A stretch of 64,000 nt of DNA, taken from assembly GCF_004337505.1 (NCBI RefSeq), contig NZ_SJZI01000004.1:1-64000 (forward strand), written 5' to 3'. Position 1 is the stretch's first letter, and each line of letters opens with the position of its first letter. Below are positions 9,204-17,535 of this stretch, piece by piece. The stretch is from Flaviaestuariibacter flavus. GTDB lineage: Bacteria; Bacteroidota; Bacteroidia; Chitinophagales; Chitinophagaceae. A program made the translations under genes and the position numbers. The notes under the pieces were generated by a model. That model was not told the DNA's origin. It saw only the letters and a program-made list of their open reading frames with translations, and did not search any database.

Positions 9204-9665
9204 TTATTTTCCAAACACGATATCGTCCGGGAGCTCGTTCTTGTCCGTTTCGTGATCGTAGGGGAAGAAATGGTGGAGGGCTTCGCCCAAGCGGGCGATG
9301 CCGAGGCACATGCCTTCCACGAGGTGCTCATGGCGAAATTCATGGAGCATGCCCGCCACGGTTTCCTGCCAATATTGCTGCCCCACCTTGCGATGGATAC
9401 CTTCGTCGCCGAAAACGGCAGCCTGGTGGTCGGTGACGGCCACATAGAGCAGGGTGGCATTGCGCGCTTCGGTGCGTTCCATTCCCAGCTCGAAAAAGAG
9501 CTCACGGGCACGGTCGATCGCATCAACGAATTTGCAATGACTTTCCACATACACCCGCACCTCCCCGCTGGTGCGCTGCTCCGCGGCACGGATGGCAGCC
9601 ACCAGGCGGGCCTGTTGGTCGGGGCTAAAAAACTCTTTGGATTTCTGCCAGGGGAAGATGCGCAT
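9204..9665 (-). CDS. TPM-domain protein, soluble form
   Basis: This 153-residue protein without signal peptide or membrane segment has a TPM fold from about residue 14 (QQARLVAAIRAAEQRTSGEV) including LLYVAVTDHQAAVFGDEGIH. A His-rich C-terminal part (about 100-140, HEFRHEHLVEGM) could bind metal, though this is speculative. It lies 2 bases after lemA and 3 bases before the secreted TPM gene. LemA and TPM proteins are often adjacent in bacteria. Confidence 0.85.
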   Translation of the reverse strand: MRIFPWQKSKEFFSPDQQARLVAAIRAAEQRTSGEVRVYVESHCKFVDAIDRARELFFELGMERTEARNATLLYVAVTDHQAAVFGDEGIHRKVGQQYWQETVAGMLHEFRHEHLVEGMCLGIARLGEALHHFFPYDHETDKNELPDDIVFGK

Positions 9666-9667
9666 AA

Positions 9668-10324
9668 CTATCGCTTAACGGAATCCATTTGCACCTGCGG
9701 GGCCGGCGCGGTTCGCGGGGCGGAGGTAGCGCCGTTATCGAAGTCGACACGCGGGGCATTCTGTGCGCCGGGATCGGCGGTGAAGCCCTGGCGGGGATGG
9801 AAGCCCATCGCACCGGCAAACATGGCGGCCGGGAAGCGGCGTACACTCTGGTTATAGTCCTGTACCGCATCGTTGAAATCGTTGCGCGCGGTAGCGATGC
9901 GGTTTTCCGTTCCTTCCAGCTGCGCCTGGAGGCCGCGGAAGGCTTCGTTGGCGCGCAGGTTGGGATATTGCTCCACCGTTACCAGCAGGCGGCTGAGGGC
10001 GCCGGAGAGCTGGTTCTGCGCCTGCTGGAAGCGCTCGATGTTTTCGGGAGTCAGGTTTTCGGGAGACACCTGCATCGACGTCGCGCGGGCGCGGGCGTTG
10101 ATTACGTCGTTAAGCGTTCCGCGCTCGAAGTTGGCTTCCCCCTGCACCGTGCGCACCAGGTTGGGAATGAGGTCGGCGCGGCGCTGGTATTGTGTCTGTA
10201 CGTTATTCCAAACCTTCTTCACGTTCTCGTCCTTGACCACGAGGCCGTTGTATTGGCCACATCCCCAGAAAAGCAGGATGACCAGGATACCGAGGATGAT
10301 CAGCAAAGGCATTGAGCGTCTCAT
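9668..10324 (-). CDS. lemA: LemA family protein
   Basis: This 218-residue protein has one N-terminal membrane anchor (about residues 5-22) and a long helical LemA domain. The motifs YNGLVVKDENVKKVWNNV, QYQRRADLIPNLVRTV and FNDAVQDYNQSVRRFP are diagnostic. The C-terminal 35 residues are Pro/Ala-rich and probably disordered. First gene of the operon with the two TPM proteins. LemA proteins are membrane-associated with unclear function. Confidence 0.95.
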   Translation of the reverse strand: MRRSMPLLIILGILVILLFWGCGQYNGLVVKDENVKKVWNNVQTQYQRRADLIPNLVRTVQGEANFERGTLNDVINARARATSMQVSPENLTPENIERFQQAQNQLSGALSRLLVTVEQYPNLRANEAFRGLQAQLEGTENRIATARNDFNDAVQDYNQSVRRFPAAMFAGAMGFHPRQGFTADPGAQNAPRVDFDNGATSAPRTAPAPQVQMDSVKR

Positions 10325-10470
10325 TGAACTTTCTATTTAGTTTTTAAAGTTAACGGAATGCAGCAAAATGCACACCATGTAGAATTGGCTGCCAGAATAG
10401 CAGAGCCCAGGTCGTGAATCGTGAATGGCTGGTGCCGGCGATTGGTAGGCGAAGCCGACAGCGAAGCGGT
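10325..10470. other. intergenic region upstream of lemA, no gene seen
   Basis: Contains the region before lemA and the inverted pair CGTGAATCGTGAATGG (from 10414) with CGATTCACGATTCACG (about 10633). The interspersed element at 10471-10605 follows. I see no gene between 10325 and 10643. Confidence 0.5.
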
Positions 10471-10605
10471 CATTGCGAGCGAAGCGAAGCAAACTCCACA
10501 ACCAGAAGACCGATCGAAGCCGGAGAAAACATCAGCCCGAAAACTTCTTTGACTACGACCACCCTGCGTAAATCCGGAGTTTGCTTCGCTACGCTCGCAA
10601 TGACG
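10471..10605. repeat. CATTGCGAGCG inverted-repeat element, copy 1
   Basis: The outer arms CATTGCGAGCGAAGCGAAGC and GCTTCGCTACGCTCGCAATG are inverted repeats about 135 bases end to end. The interior (AAACTCCAC, ACCAGAAG, ACCCTGCGTA) is shared with the copy at 47868-47999, so the whole unit, not just the arms, is conserved. Confidence 0.85.
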
Positions 10606-10632
10606 ACAAAGCCTCGCACAGCGAGGCTTTGT
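10604..10632 (-). terminator. terminator of pgk
   Basis: Perfect 13-bp hairpin GACAAAGCCTCGC / GCGAGGCTTTGTC with loop ACA, 12 bases past the pgk stop on the minus strand. There is no long T tract beyond it. Confidence 0.65.
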
Positions 10633-10643
10633 CGATTCACGAT

Positions 10644-11837
10644 TCACGCTTTCACCGCCGCGATCCCCGGCAGCTCCTTGCCTTCGAAATATTCGAGCAT
10701 GGCGCCGCCGCCGGTGGATACATAGCTTACTTTATCGTGGTAGCCAAACTGGTTCACCGCCGACACCGAGTCTCCGCCGCCCACGAGTGAGAAGGCGCCT
10801 TTCTGCGTGGCCTCGGCAACCGCCTTGGCGATTGCCTTGGTGCCGTGCTGGAACTTTTCCATTTCGAAAACGCCCATAGGGCCGTTCCAGAGAATGGTCT
10901 TCGAGTCGTGGAGCACCTTGGTGAACATATCGCAGGCAAGCGGGCCGATATCGAGGCCCATCCAGCCTTCGGGAATATTGTTGCTCAGGGAAGAAGAAAT
11001 ATCGGCGTCGGCGGCAAAGCGGTCGGCGATGATCGAGTCGGGCGGGAGGTGGATCGTCACGCCTTTCTCTTCAGCCTTCTTCAGCAGTTCACGCGCCGTA
11101 TCGAGGCGGTCATTCTCGCAGAGCGAGCTGCCGATGTGGCCGTCCATGGCTTTGTAGAAGGTATAGGCCATGCCCCCGCCGATGATGATATCGGTTGCGC
11201 GCTCCAGCAGGTTTTCGATGATCATGATCTTGTCGCTCACCTTGGCGCCGCCGATGATGGCGGTGAAGGGCTTCTGCGAGCTGTGGAGCACCTTTTCGGC
11301 ACTGGCCACCTCCCCTTCCATCACCGTACCGAACAGGCGGTTACCGGAATCGAAGTACTGCGCGATAACGGCCGTGGAAGCATGCGCCCGGTGCGCGGTG
11401 CCAAAGGCATCGTTTACATATACATCCCCCAGCCGGGCAAGCTTCTGTGCGAATTCTTTGTCGCCTTTTTCCTCTTCTTTATAAAAACGCAGGTTCTCCA
11501 GCAGGAGCACTTCGCCGGGTTTCAGCGCGGCAGCCATTTGTGCGGCTTCCTCGCCGATGCAATCGGCGGCGAACTGCACCGGTGTTCCCAGCAATTCAGA
11601 AAGGTGCGCCACTACATGCTTCAGCGAGTATTTTTCGGTGGGGCCATCCTTGGGGCGCCCGAGGTGCGACATCAGGATCACCGAGCCGCCGTCCTGCAGC
11701 ACTTTCCGGATCGTGGGCAGGGTAGCGCGGATGCGGGTGTCGTCGGTGATCGCGTACGACGCATCGAGCGGCACGTTGAAATCCACACGGATCAGGGCTT
11801 TCCTGCCCGAGAAATTATACGAGGAAAAATTAGCCAT
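10644..11837 (-). CDS. pgk: phosphoglycerate kinase
   Basis: This 397-residue enzyme of normal length transfers the phosphate of 1,3-bisphosphoglycerate to ADP in glycolysis. It contains RVDFNVPLD near the N-terminus, the [10 protein letters not shown] substrate loop, [17 protein letters not shown] and the C-terminal GGGDSV nucleotide motif. The start was set at 11837 ([16 protein letters not shown]); an upstream in-frame ATG at 11885 would add 16 residues overlapping a terminator hairpin. gap lies upstream on the same strand but a terminator separates them, so each is probably its own unit. Confidence 0.97.
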   Translation of the reverse strand: MANFSSYNFSGRKALIRVDFNVPLDASYAITDDTRIRATLPTIRKVLQDGGSVILMSHLGRPKDGPTEKYSLKHVVAHLSELLGTPVQFAADCIGEEAAQMAAALKPGEVLLLENLRFYKEEEKGDKEFAQKLARLGDVYVNDAFGTAHRAHASTAVIAQYFDSGNRLFGTVMEGEVASAEKVLHSSQKPFTAIIGGAKVSDKIMIIENLLERATDIIIGGGMAYTFYKAMDGHIGSSLCENDRLDTARELLKKAEEKGVTIHLPPDSIIADRFAADADISSSLSNNIPEGWMGLDIGPLACDMFTKVLHDSKTILWNGPMGVFEMEKFQHGTKAIAKAVAEATQKGAFSLVGGGDSVSAVNQFGYHDKVSYVSTGGGAMLEYFEGKELPGIAAVKA

Positions 11838-11883
11838 AACAAAGGGTGCATTAATGCGCTTCAAATGTAAGGACGGCCGCAAC

Positions 11884-11911
11884 AAAAAAGCCGCTCCCGT
11901 GGAGCGGCTTT
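11884..11911 (-). terminator. terminator of gap
   Basis: On the minus strand the stem AAGCCGCTCC / GGAGCGGCTT is followed by TTTTTGTTG. It lies 17 bases past the gap stop and upstream of pgk. Confidence 0.9.
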
Positions 11912-11928
11912 ATCATTCGTGGTTCTTC

Positions 11929-12939
11929 TTACTTGTTGATGAGGCCTGCGAAGTGCTTCACCGTGCGCACGAGCTGCGATACGTAGCTCATCTCGTTGTC
12001 GTACCAGCTCACCGTCTTCACCAGTTGCGCCTCGCCGTTGGCGATCACCTTGGTTTGGGTAGCATCGAAGAGCGATCCGAAGTGAATGCCGATGATATCG
12101 GTAGACGTGATCTCGTCTTCGGTGTAGCCGAAGCTTTCGTTTGCGGCGGCCTTCATGGCGGCGTTGATCTCCTCGACGGTTACCTTCTTGTCCAGGATCG
12201 ACACGAGCTCGGTGAGCGAGCCGGTGATCGTAGGCACGCGCTGGGCAGTGCCGTCCAGCTTGCCTTTCAGCTCGGGGAGCACGAGGCCGATGGCCTTGGC
12301 GGCGCCGGTGCTGTTGGGAACGATATTGGCGGCAGCGGCGCGGGCGCGGCGCAGGTCACCTTTCGGGTGCGGGGCGTCGAGGGTGTTCTGGTCGTTGGTA
12401 TAGGCATGGATGGTGGTCATGAAGCCTGTCTGGATACCGTAGTTGTCTTGCAGCACCTTGGCCATCGGGGCGAGGCAGTTGGTGGTGCAGGAAGCGCAGG
12501 AGATGATGGTCTCGGAGCCGTCGAGGATGGCGTGGTTCACGTTGAACACGACGGTCTTCAGGTCGCCGGTGGCGGGCGCCGAGATCACCACGCGCTTGGC
12601 GCCGGCGGTGATGTGGGCCTGGGCCTTGTCTTTATCGGTAAAGAAACCGGTGGATTCAATCACCACGTCCACGTCGTGCGTACCCCAGGGAATCTGTGCG
12701 GGGTCTTTCTGCGCGTAGATCTTGATCTCGTTGCCATTGACCACGATGGCGTTGTCGGTGGCCTTCACGTCTTCGTTGAAACGGCCCTGGGCCGAATCAT
12801 ACTTAAGCAGGTGCGCCAGCACGGCGGGGCTGGTGAGGTCGTTGATGGCTACGACGTCGATGCCTTCCATATTGTGGATCTGGCGGAACACCAGGCGGCC
12901 GATGCGTCCAAAACCATTGATGGCAACTTTAACTGACAT
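11929..12939 (-). CDS. gap: type I glyceraldehyde-3-phosphate dehydrogenase
   Basis: This 336-residue glycolytic enzyme converts glyceraldehyde-3-phosphate to 1,3-bisphosphoglycerate with NAD. The Rossmann motif [13 protein letters not shown] is at residues 7-19 and the catalytic Cys151 sits in SCTTNC. The product is the substrate of the neighbouring pgk. The start ATG at 12939 gives the classic [15 protein letters not shown]-terminus. Confidence 0.97.
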   Translation of the reverse strand: MSVKVAINGFGRIGRLVFRQIHNMEGIDVVAINDLTSPAVLAHLLKYDSAQGRFNEDVKATDNAIVVNGNEIKIYAQKDPAQIPWGTHDVDVVIESTGFFTDKDKAQAHITAGAKRVVISAPATGDLKTVVFNVNHAILDGSETIISCASCTTNCLAPMAKVLQDNYGIQTGFMTTIHAYTNDQNTLDAPHPKGDLRRARAAAANIVPNSTGAAKAIGLVLPELKGKLDGTAQRVPTITGSLTELVSILDKKVTVEEINAAMKAAANESFGYTEDEITSTDIIGIHFGSLFDATQTKVIANGEAQLVKTVSWYDNEMSYVSQLVRTVKHFAGLINK

Positions 12940-13290
12940 ATCGAGTAGTTTTTTAGATGAATAATGCGGGGCGAAGGTAAAGGATTGCCGGAAAAGGGAA
13001 GGGTACAGTTAAGGCAGAATAAAGCGGAACAGCCCCCCGTGCCCAAAGGAGGCTTTATCGCGCCATCCGGTGATGTGTGTGGCGGAGGCGGTGCCCGGTC
13101 CGCTGTTTGGCCGGGTGTGTTTTTGGCGTCAGCGAGGCGCCGGTCTCGACGATACCCGGCACGAATTGCAGAACGTACAGGTAGTTAAGTCAACGGTTCA
13201 TGTGAATGAGGAAGTTCGCTGAAACCGTGGCAGGCACAGACCTGAAGTGGTACCGCAGCAGATGCCTTAAGCAATCCTTAATGCAGGGGC
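12940..13290. other. intergenic region between gap and tRNA-Glu, no gene seen
   Basis: A CGAAGGTA at 12972-12979 (minus TACCTTCG) is a weak -7 candidate for gap. The remainder is GC-rich without a convincing open frame, RNA motif or repeat. Confidence 0.45.
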
Positions 13291-13321
13291 ACAAAAAAGC
13301 CCCCGCATTGCTGCAGGGGCT
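13291..13321 (-). terminator. terminator of tRNA-Glu
   Basis: Minus-strand stem AGCCCCTGCAGCAATGCGGGGGCT-like followed by TTTTTTGTG, starting about 5 bases past the tRNA 3' end. Confidence 0.8.
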
Positions 13322-13325
13322 TCTG

Positions 13326-13397
13326 TACCGCGTACGGGATTCGAACCCGTATCGCCTCCGTGAAAGGGAGGTGTCCTAGCCCTTAGACGAACGCGGC
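13326..13397 (-). tRNA. tRNA-Glu (anticodon TTC)
   Basis: The minus strand folds into a full 72-base cloverleaf. Acceptor arms GCCGCGT and ACGCGGT pair with one G-U at the end. The anticodon stem CCTCC / GGAGG encloses CTTTCAC, giving anticodon TTC. The T arm is GGGTTCGAATCCC-like with the invariant TTCGA. The CCA end is not encoded. Confidence 0.96.
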
Positions 13398-13430
13398 ATT
13401 TTTAAGAACTGTCCCGTTGTTTTCGGGAGT

Positions 13431-13462
13431 GCAAAGATAGGAGTGTCAATCATTTCTCCAAA
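13431..13462 (-). promoter_or_regulatory. tRNA-Glu promoter
   Basis: Minus-strand TTTG at 13462-13459, a 19-base spacer, then TATCTTTGC at 13439-13431, followed by ACTCCCGAAAAC. The promoter and first bases match the rRNA promoters at 1204-1640. Confidence 0.85.
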
Positions 13463-13467
13463 AAAAA

Positions 13468-13499
13468 TTTAAAAAAAATCCCGGCGCCGGGCCGGGATC
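13468..13499 (-). terminator. terminator of the DUF4136 lipoprotein gene
   Basis: Minus-strand stem ATCCCGGC / GCCGGGAT followed by TTTTTTTTAAATTTTTTTT. Its T tract abuts the -33 element of the tRNA-Glu promoter. Confidence 0.8.
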
Positions 13500-13525
13500 A
13501 TGCATCAATTCAGTTGCAACCTTCG

Positions 13526-14113
13526 TCAGCGGCTCGCCACATCGAATTTGCGGAAGATGCTGCGCACTGCCGACTGCACTTCCTTGCTGGTCAGGTTGCG
13601 GGCATTCACATCCCTTGTGGTCCAGCCCTCCCAGACGGTCTTGTCGGTTTTCGCATCGATCATCCGGACGGTTACCGTTCCTTCACGCACATCAAACTGC
13701 TCGCGATCATACCCCATGAATTGCGAGGGATAATATACCGGCACATAGCGACGGGTGTAGGGATTGTAATACCAGCGGGTAAACGATTGCGAATACACGG
13801 GGTTGTCCTGCTGGCGGATTGTCTTTTCAACCAGCACATCATAGGTCAGCAATACGTCGGGGCGCGCTTTGCTTTCCGTCAAGCCCTGCTTCTTCAGCTC
13901 CTCGTTCACGGCGGCGATGATATTGCGCTCCGTAAGGTCCGACACGGGCGTCTTCACCGTATCGTTCTGGCTCGCCCGGGTATCCACCCAGGCAAATGAA
14001 TGGTAGCGGTCGAGGTCTACCGCCGGATCTTTCTCCACATGCGCCACGCTGCCGCAACTTGCCAGAAAAAAGGCCGGCAGGATCAGCATGCCAAGGGTTC
14101 CTGCATACTTCAT
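13526..14113 (-). CDS. DUF4136 lipoprotein
   Basis: This 195-residue protein has a lipoprotein signal (FFLASCGS, lipidated Cys at residue 20). The DUF4136 domain follows, with FAWVDTRA near its start, an N-terminal helix IIAAVNEELKKQGL, the conserved ARPDVLLTYDV, and VRMIDAKTDKTVWEGWTTRDV near the end. Such proteins are anchored in the envelope and their role is not established. It is a single gene with its own terminator. Confidence 0.9.
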   Translation of the reverse strand: MKYAGTLGMLILPAFFLASCGSVAHVEKDPAVDLDRYHSFAWVDTRASQNDTVKTPVSDLTERNIIAAVNEELKKQGLTESKARPDVLLTYDVLVEKTIRQQDNPVYSQSFTRWYYNPYTRRYVPVYYPSQFMGYDREQFDVREGTVTVRMIDAKTDKTVWEGWTTRDVNARNLTSKEVQSAVRSIFRKFDVASR

Positions 14114-14188
14114 AGGTTAAGCTCCTTTTGCTTTTTAGCTCAACCTTTAGACGGCAAAAAGGATGCGTTGTTGTGCAACAAACTGTGA

Positions 14189-14272
14189 AAAAATCTCGGA
14201 TCTCCGATCTTGTTATCTCGGACCTGCCTGCAGTCGCCGACGCCTGGATCCGGAGATCCGGGATCAGGAGAT
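14189..14272 (-). repeat. post-stop GGATCTCC-type palindromes of the beta-CASP gene
   Basis: In the gene's sense, right after the TAG stop, come AGATCTCCTGATCCCGGATC, TCCGGATCC and GATCGGAGATCCGAGA. This is the same style of element as that after the M1 and DUF6261 stops. Confidence 0.65.
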
Positions 14273-15673
14273 CTATAGCCCCATTTCGTAATGCCGCGCC
14301 GGGATCTCCACGTCGCGGAAGCCCTTGGCAACGAGGCGGCGCTTGAATTCCTGCTGCACCTCGTACTCGCCGTGCACGAGGAACAGCTTTTCCACGGCGC
14401 GCGGATCCTGGCCGGACAGCCACTGGCTCAGGTCTTCATAGTCGCCGTGGGCGCTCATGCTGCGGATCGAAGCCACCTCGGCATGCACCTCGTGGCGCAC
14501 ACCGTAAATGCCCACCTCCTTCTCTCCCGCCATCAGGCGGCCACCAAGCGAATTCGGCTCGCAATAACCAGTCATCAGGATGGTATTATGCGTGTTCTCG
14601 ATCGTATTGGAAATATGGTGCTTTACCCTTCCGGCTTCGGCCATACCGGAAGCCGATATGATCACGCAGGGCGAATCGCGGTAGTTGAGCGCCTTCGACT
14701 CCTCCACGGTCTTCACAAAATGCAGCCCCCTGAAATGAAAGGGGTCGTCGTCGGTCTGCATCACCTTCTGGATCGTCTTGTTAAAATACTGCGGGAATTG
14801 CTTGATCACCCGGGTGATGTCGGTGCTCAGCGGGCTGTCCACAAAAAAATCCACCGCGGGCAGGCGGCCTTCCAGCTCCAGGTGATTGAGGGCATAGAGA
14901 ATTTCCTGGGTGCGGCCGAGGCTGAAGGCGGGCACGATGAGCTTCCCTCCTTTTTCGAGGCAGGTGTGCCGGATCCAGTGCAGCAGCTGGTCGGTCGAGG
15001 TGGCCACGTTCTCGTGCAGCTTGTCGCCGTAGGTCGACTCCAGCAGGATGCAGTCGGCCTGGTCGAACGGCGCCGGCGAGCGCAGGATGACGTCGCGGTA
15101 GCGCCCGAGGTCGCCGCTGAAGCTCAGGCGGTAGGTACGTCCCTTTTCGCGGATGCGGAGGTGCACACAGGCGGAGCCAAGGATGTGCCCGGCATCGGTA
15201 AACAAACATTCCACCCCTTCCATTACCGGGAACCAGTCGTCGTAGCTGCGCTCTTCGAAGCGATCGAAGCAGGCGCGGGCATCGTCCATGGTATAGAGCG
15301 GTTCCTGGAGCGGCTTGCCCTGCACCTTGCTGCTTTTGTTGTGCGCCCTTGCGTCGTTCTCCTGGATATTGGCCGAGTCTTCGAGCAGCAGCTGGGCAAG
15401 CGCCGCGGTGGCGTCGGTGCAGAAAACGCGTCCGGCAAAGCCCTCCTTGACCAGCTTCGGGATCAGCCCGGAGTGGTCGATATGGGCATGCGACAAAATG
15501 AGCGCGTCAACAGATGCCGGGTCGAAGCCCCAGGTACGGTTGAGGGCGTCGGTGTCGCGGCCCATGCCCTGGAAGAGGCCGCAGTCGAGCAGGATCTTTT
15601 TCCCGCTGGAAAGCGTCAGCAGGTGCTTGGAGCCGGTAACGGTGCGCGCGGCGCCGTGGAATGCAATCTTCAT
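14273..15673 (-). CDS. metallo-beta-lactamase/beta-CASP RNA-processing nuclease
   Basis: This 466-residue protein combines an MBL domain (residues 1-200, zinc motif HAHIDH at 62-67, plus DAGHILGSA) with a beta-CASP insert and a C-terminal Zn-dependent specificity part containing MSAHGDY and FLVHGE. This is the arrangement of CPSF-73-like prokaryotic RNA endo/exonucleases. It probably acts on RNA in the cytoplasm. The DUF4442 gene lies 62 bases upstream on the same strand and may share its transcript. Confidence 0.92.
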   Translation of the reverse strand: MKIAFHGAARTVTGSKHLLTLSSGKKILLDCGLFQGMGRDTDALNRTWGFDPASVDALILSHAHIDHSGLIPKLVKEGFAGRVFCTDATAALAQLLLEDSANIQENDARAHNKSSKVQGKPLQEPLYTMDDARACFDRFEERSYDDWFPVMEGVECLFTDAGHILGSACVHLRIREKGRTYRLSFSGDLGRYRDVILRSPAPFDQADCILLESTYGDKLHENVATSTDQLLHWIRHTCLEKGGKLIVPAFSLGRTQEILYALNHLELEGRLPAVDFFVDSPLSTDITRVIKQFPQYFNKTIQKVMQTDDDPFHFRGLHFVKTVEESKALNYRDSPCVIISASGMAEAGRVKHHISNTIENTHNTILMTGYCEPNSLGGRLMAGEKEVGIYGVRHEVHAEVASIRSMSAHGDYEDLSQWLSGQDPRAVEKLFLVHGEYEVQQEFKRRLVAKGFRDVEIPARHYEMGL

Positions 15674-15735
15674 GAATGATGGGGTTAGATGATCAATAGA
15701 TATCCGTTATGCAAACGTCTTGCCCCCGGTTCCGC

Positions 15736-16218
15736 TCAGCTTTTCGCCTTGAAGCTCCAGGTAAAATTGAATTCGGCTACGGTCTCACCGGCGGTATTGC
15801 GGCCGGTGCTGCGGGCGACCACGGTCTGCCCCTCCCCGGTTGCGATCGCCCGCCCGATAGCGGTGTGGATCGCCGGCCCGTCAGCACAGGTAAAATAGGT
15901 CTTCCCGGTGGCTTTCCGGAAAAAGCGGGCCTCGGTACCGGTTACCAGCATCGACACGGCAGGTTGCCGCTTCCAGAGGAACTGCATACACAGTGCGCCG
16001 GTGCTCAGCTCGGCGGCCATGGCGAGACAGGCGAAATACGTAGACCGGAAGGGGTTCTGTGTAAACCATTTGAAGGGCACCATCACCGTGCATTCGCGCT
16101 CGGTGAGTGCCTCCACGCGGAGCCCGGCGAAAAAGGCCGAAGGCAGCTTTGCCAGCAGGAAGGCGCGGAACTTCACCGGGTTCAGGGCAAGGCGTTGGAA
16201 GGCGGCGATCTCGTTCAT
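15736..16218 (-). CDS. DUF4442 hotdog-fold protein
   Basis: This 160-residue cytoplasmic protein matches the DUF4442 thioesterase-like family in length and pattern: an N-terminal helix NPVKFRAFLLAKLPSAFFAGL, then the hotdog strands with NPFRSTYFACLAMAAELSTG and VSMLVTGTEARFFRKATG. A thioesterase role is assumed from the fold and no substrate can be named. It lies upstream of the beta-CASP nuclease with a 62-base gap. Confidence 0.82.
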   Translation of the reverse strand: MNEIAAFQRLALNPVKFRAFLLAKLPSAFFAGLRVEALTERECTVMVPFKWFTQNPFRSTYFACLAMAAELSTGALCMQFLWKRQPAVSMLVTGTEARFFRKATGKTYFTCADGPAIHTAIGRAIATGEGQTVVARSTGRNTAGETVAEFNFTWSFKAKS

Positions 16219-16450
16219 GATGCTGAAATAATTCTGATGGTTTCGGAATATCCTGGCAGGTGCCCGCCGGAACGAATCCGGAACAAGTTAGGACGCGGCG
16301 GGCATTTTTGGTTGCACCGGCCAGAGCGCACTTGATATAGGCGGTTGGCGTTTTCGTACCGCCTGCAACCGCTTTGGTGTAACTTGTCGTCTGAGTGTCG
16401 GGAAAATGTCAATATTTGTCCTCACTAAACAACAACTCAACCCCTCAACA

Positions 16451-17335
16451 ATGAAAAAGGCACTTCTTTTCGGCGCCCTGGCACTTAGCCTCAACGGGTT
16501 CGCACAAAAAGTAAACGGCAAGCTTAACCTGTCTAAAGGACAGAAATTCGAGGTCGTATCCGAAACCAAGACCAACGCAACACAGGAAGTGATGGGCCAG
16601 TCGATGGAGGTCAGCTCCAACAGCACCTTCACCCAGGTATACGACGTGCAGGACGCAGGTGCCAACGGCATCACAATCGAGCATAAAGTGAAGCGCTTCG
16701 AGGTGATGTCGGAAGGTGGCCCGGGCCAGTCTATGAGCTACGACTCAGAGAACGAAGCCGACCGCAAGGGTGAGATGGGACGGATGATCGACAAGAAAGT
16801 ACTGAAGAACAAATACACCATGATGGTGGATGCTTTTGGTAAAGTAACCAGCGTAAAGCCCGACGACGACAACCCGAACGGCAAGAAGGGCGCGGAAGAC
16901 GACGGCATGGCCGCGATGATGATGCAGCAGATGGGCGCCGGCGGCAGCACCCTTCCCAAGGCCGGTGACAAATCGTTCTTCAGCGTGTTGCCTTCCGACA
17001 AGGAAGTAGGTGTAGGTGAAACCTGGACCGACGCCGTTAAAAAGGACGGCGCCGACAACAAGCGCACTTACAAGATCACAGCGATCAGTGCCGAAGGTAT
17101 TACGGTTGAATACACTTCCGAAACCAAGATCAACAAAGAGATGGCGATGATGGGCCAGAATGCCCAGATCGATATGACCGAGAAAGGCAGCGGCACCGTG
17201 ATCGTTGACCGCAAGACCGGCGTGGTGCGCACGCTCACCGGCGTTTCCAAAACAGAAGGCAACGTAGAAGTACAGGGCATGACCATCCCGGTAACGTCGA
17301 CCACGAATACGACGGTGACAGTGAAAGCCCTGTAA
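16451..17335 (+). CDS. secreted DUF6263 family protein
   Basis: The ATG at 16451 gives the signal peptide MKKALLFGALALSLNGFAQ; the frame is open a little further upstream to 16406 without any signal. The 294-residue product is a mostly beta protein with KFEVVSETKTNATQEVMGQ, a Gly/Met-rich loop, and the DUF6263-type elements GETWTDAVKKDG, YKITAISAEGITVEY and GSGTVIVDRKTGVVR. Exported; role unknown. Single gene with its own terminator. Confidence 0.85.
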   Translation: MKKALLFGALALSLNGFAQKVNGKLNLSKGQKFEVVSETKTNATQEVMGQSMEVSSNSTFTQVYDVQDAGANGITIEHKVKRFEVMSEGGPGQSMSYDSENEADRKGEMGRMIDKKVLKNKYTMMVDAFGKVTSVKPDDDNPNGKKGAEDDGMAAMMMQQMGAGGSTLPKAGDKSFFSVLPSDKEVGVGETWTDAVKKDGADNKRTYKITAISAEGITVEYTSETKINKEMAMMGQNAQIDMTEKGSGTVIVDRKTGVVRTLTGVSKTEGNVEVQGMTIPVTSTTNTTVTVKAL

Positions 17336-17366
17336 GAATTTCGAATATCGATCAAGGAATATCGAA
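17336..17366 (+). repeat. post-stop GAATATCGA repeats of the DUF6263 gene
   Basis: The TAA stop is followed immediately by GAATTTCGAATATCGATCAA and GGAATATCGAAATC. The atpG stop is followed by a very similar block. Confidence 0.75.
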
Positions 17367-17377
17367 ATCTGAAATCG

Positions 17378-17406
17378 CAAAAACCCGCCTGACGGCGGGT
17401 TTTTGC
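17378..17406 (+). terminator. terminator of the DUF6263 gene
   Basis: Stem AAAACCCGCC / GGCGGGTTTT with loop TGAC, nearly palindromic including its flanks, so it could act in both directions. Confidence 0.9.
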
Positions 17407-17497
17407 ATGTTTCATGTTCAATATCCAATTTTCAAATGAGCCGACCCAAACCTTGTGACCTGAGCATTGAACATTGATTATTGAATATTTCCCCTTC

Positions 17498-17535
17498 CCC
17501 GATATTCGTTATTCAATATTCGTTATTCGATATTC
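17498..17535 (-). repeat. post-stop GAATA-type repeats of lysA
   Basis: In the sense of lysA the TAA is followed at once by GAATATCGAATAACGAATAT and TGAATAACGAATATCG: four units of roughly ten bases. Confidence 0.8.

Noticed and set aside
13839..14423. 194-codon minus frame across the DUF4136 start and repeats
   Set aside because: Runs in a different frame over two unrelated genes and repeat DNA; no motif.
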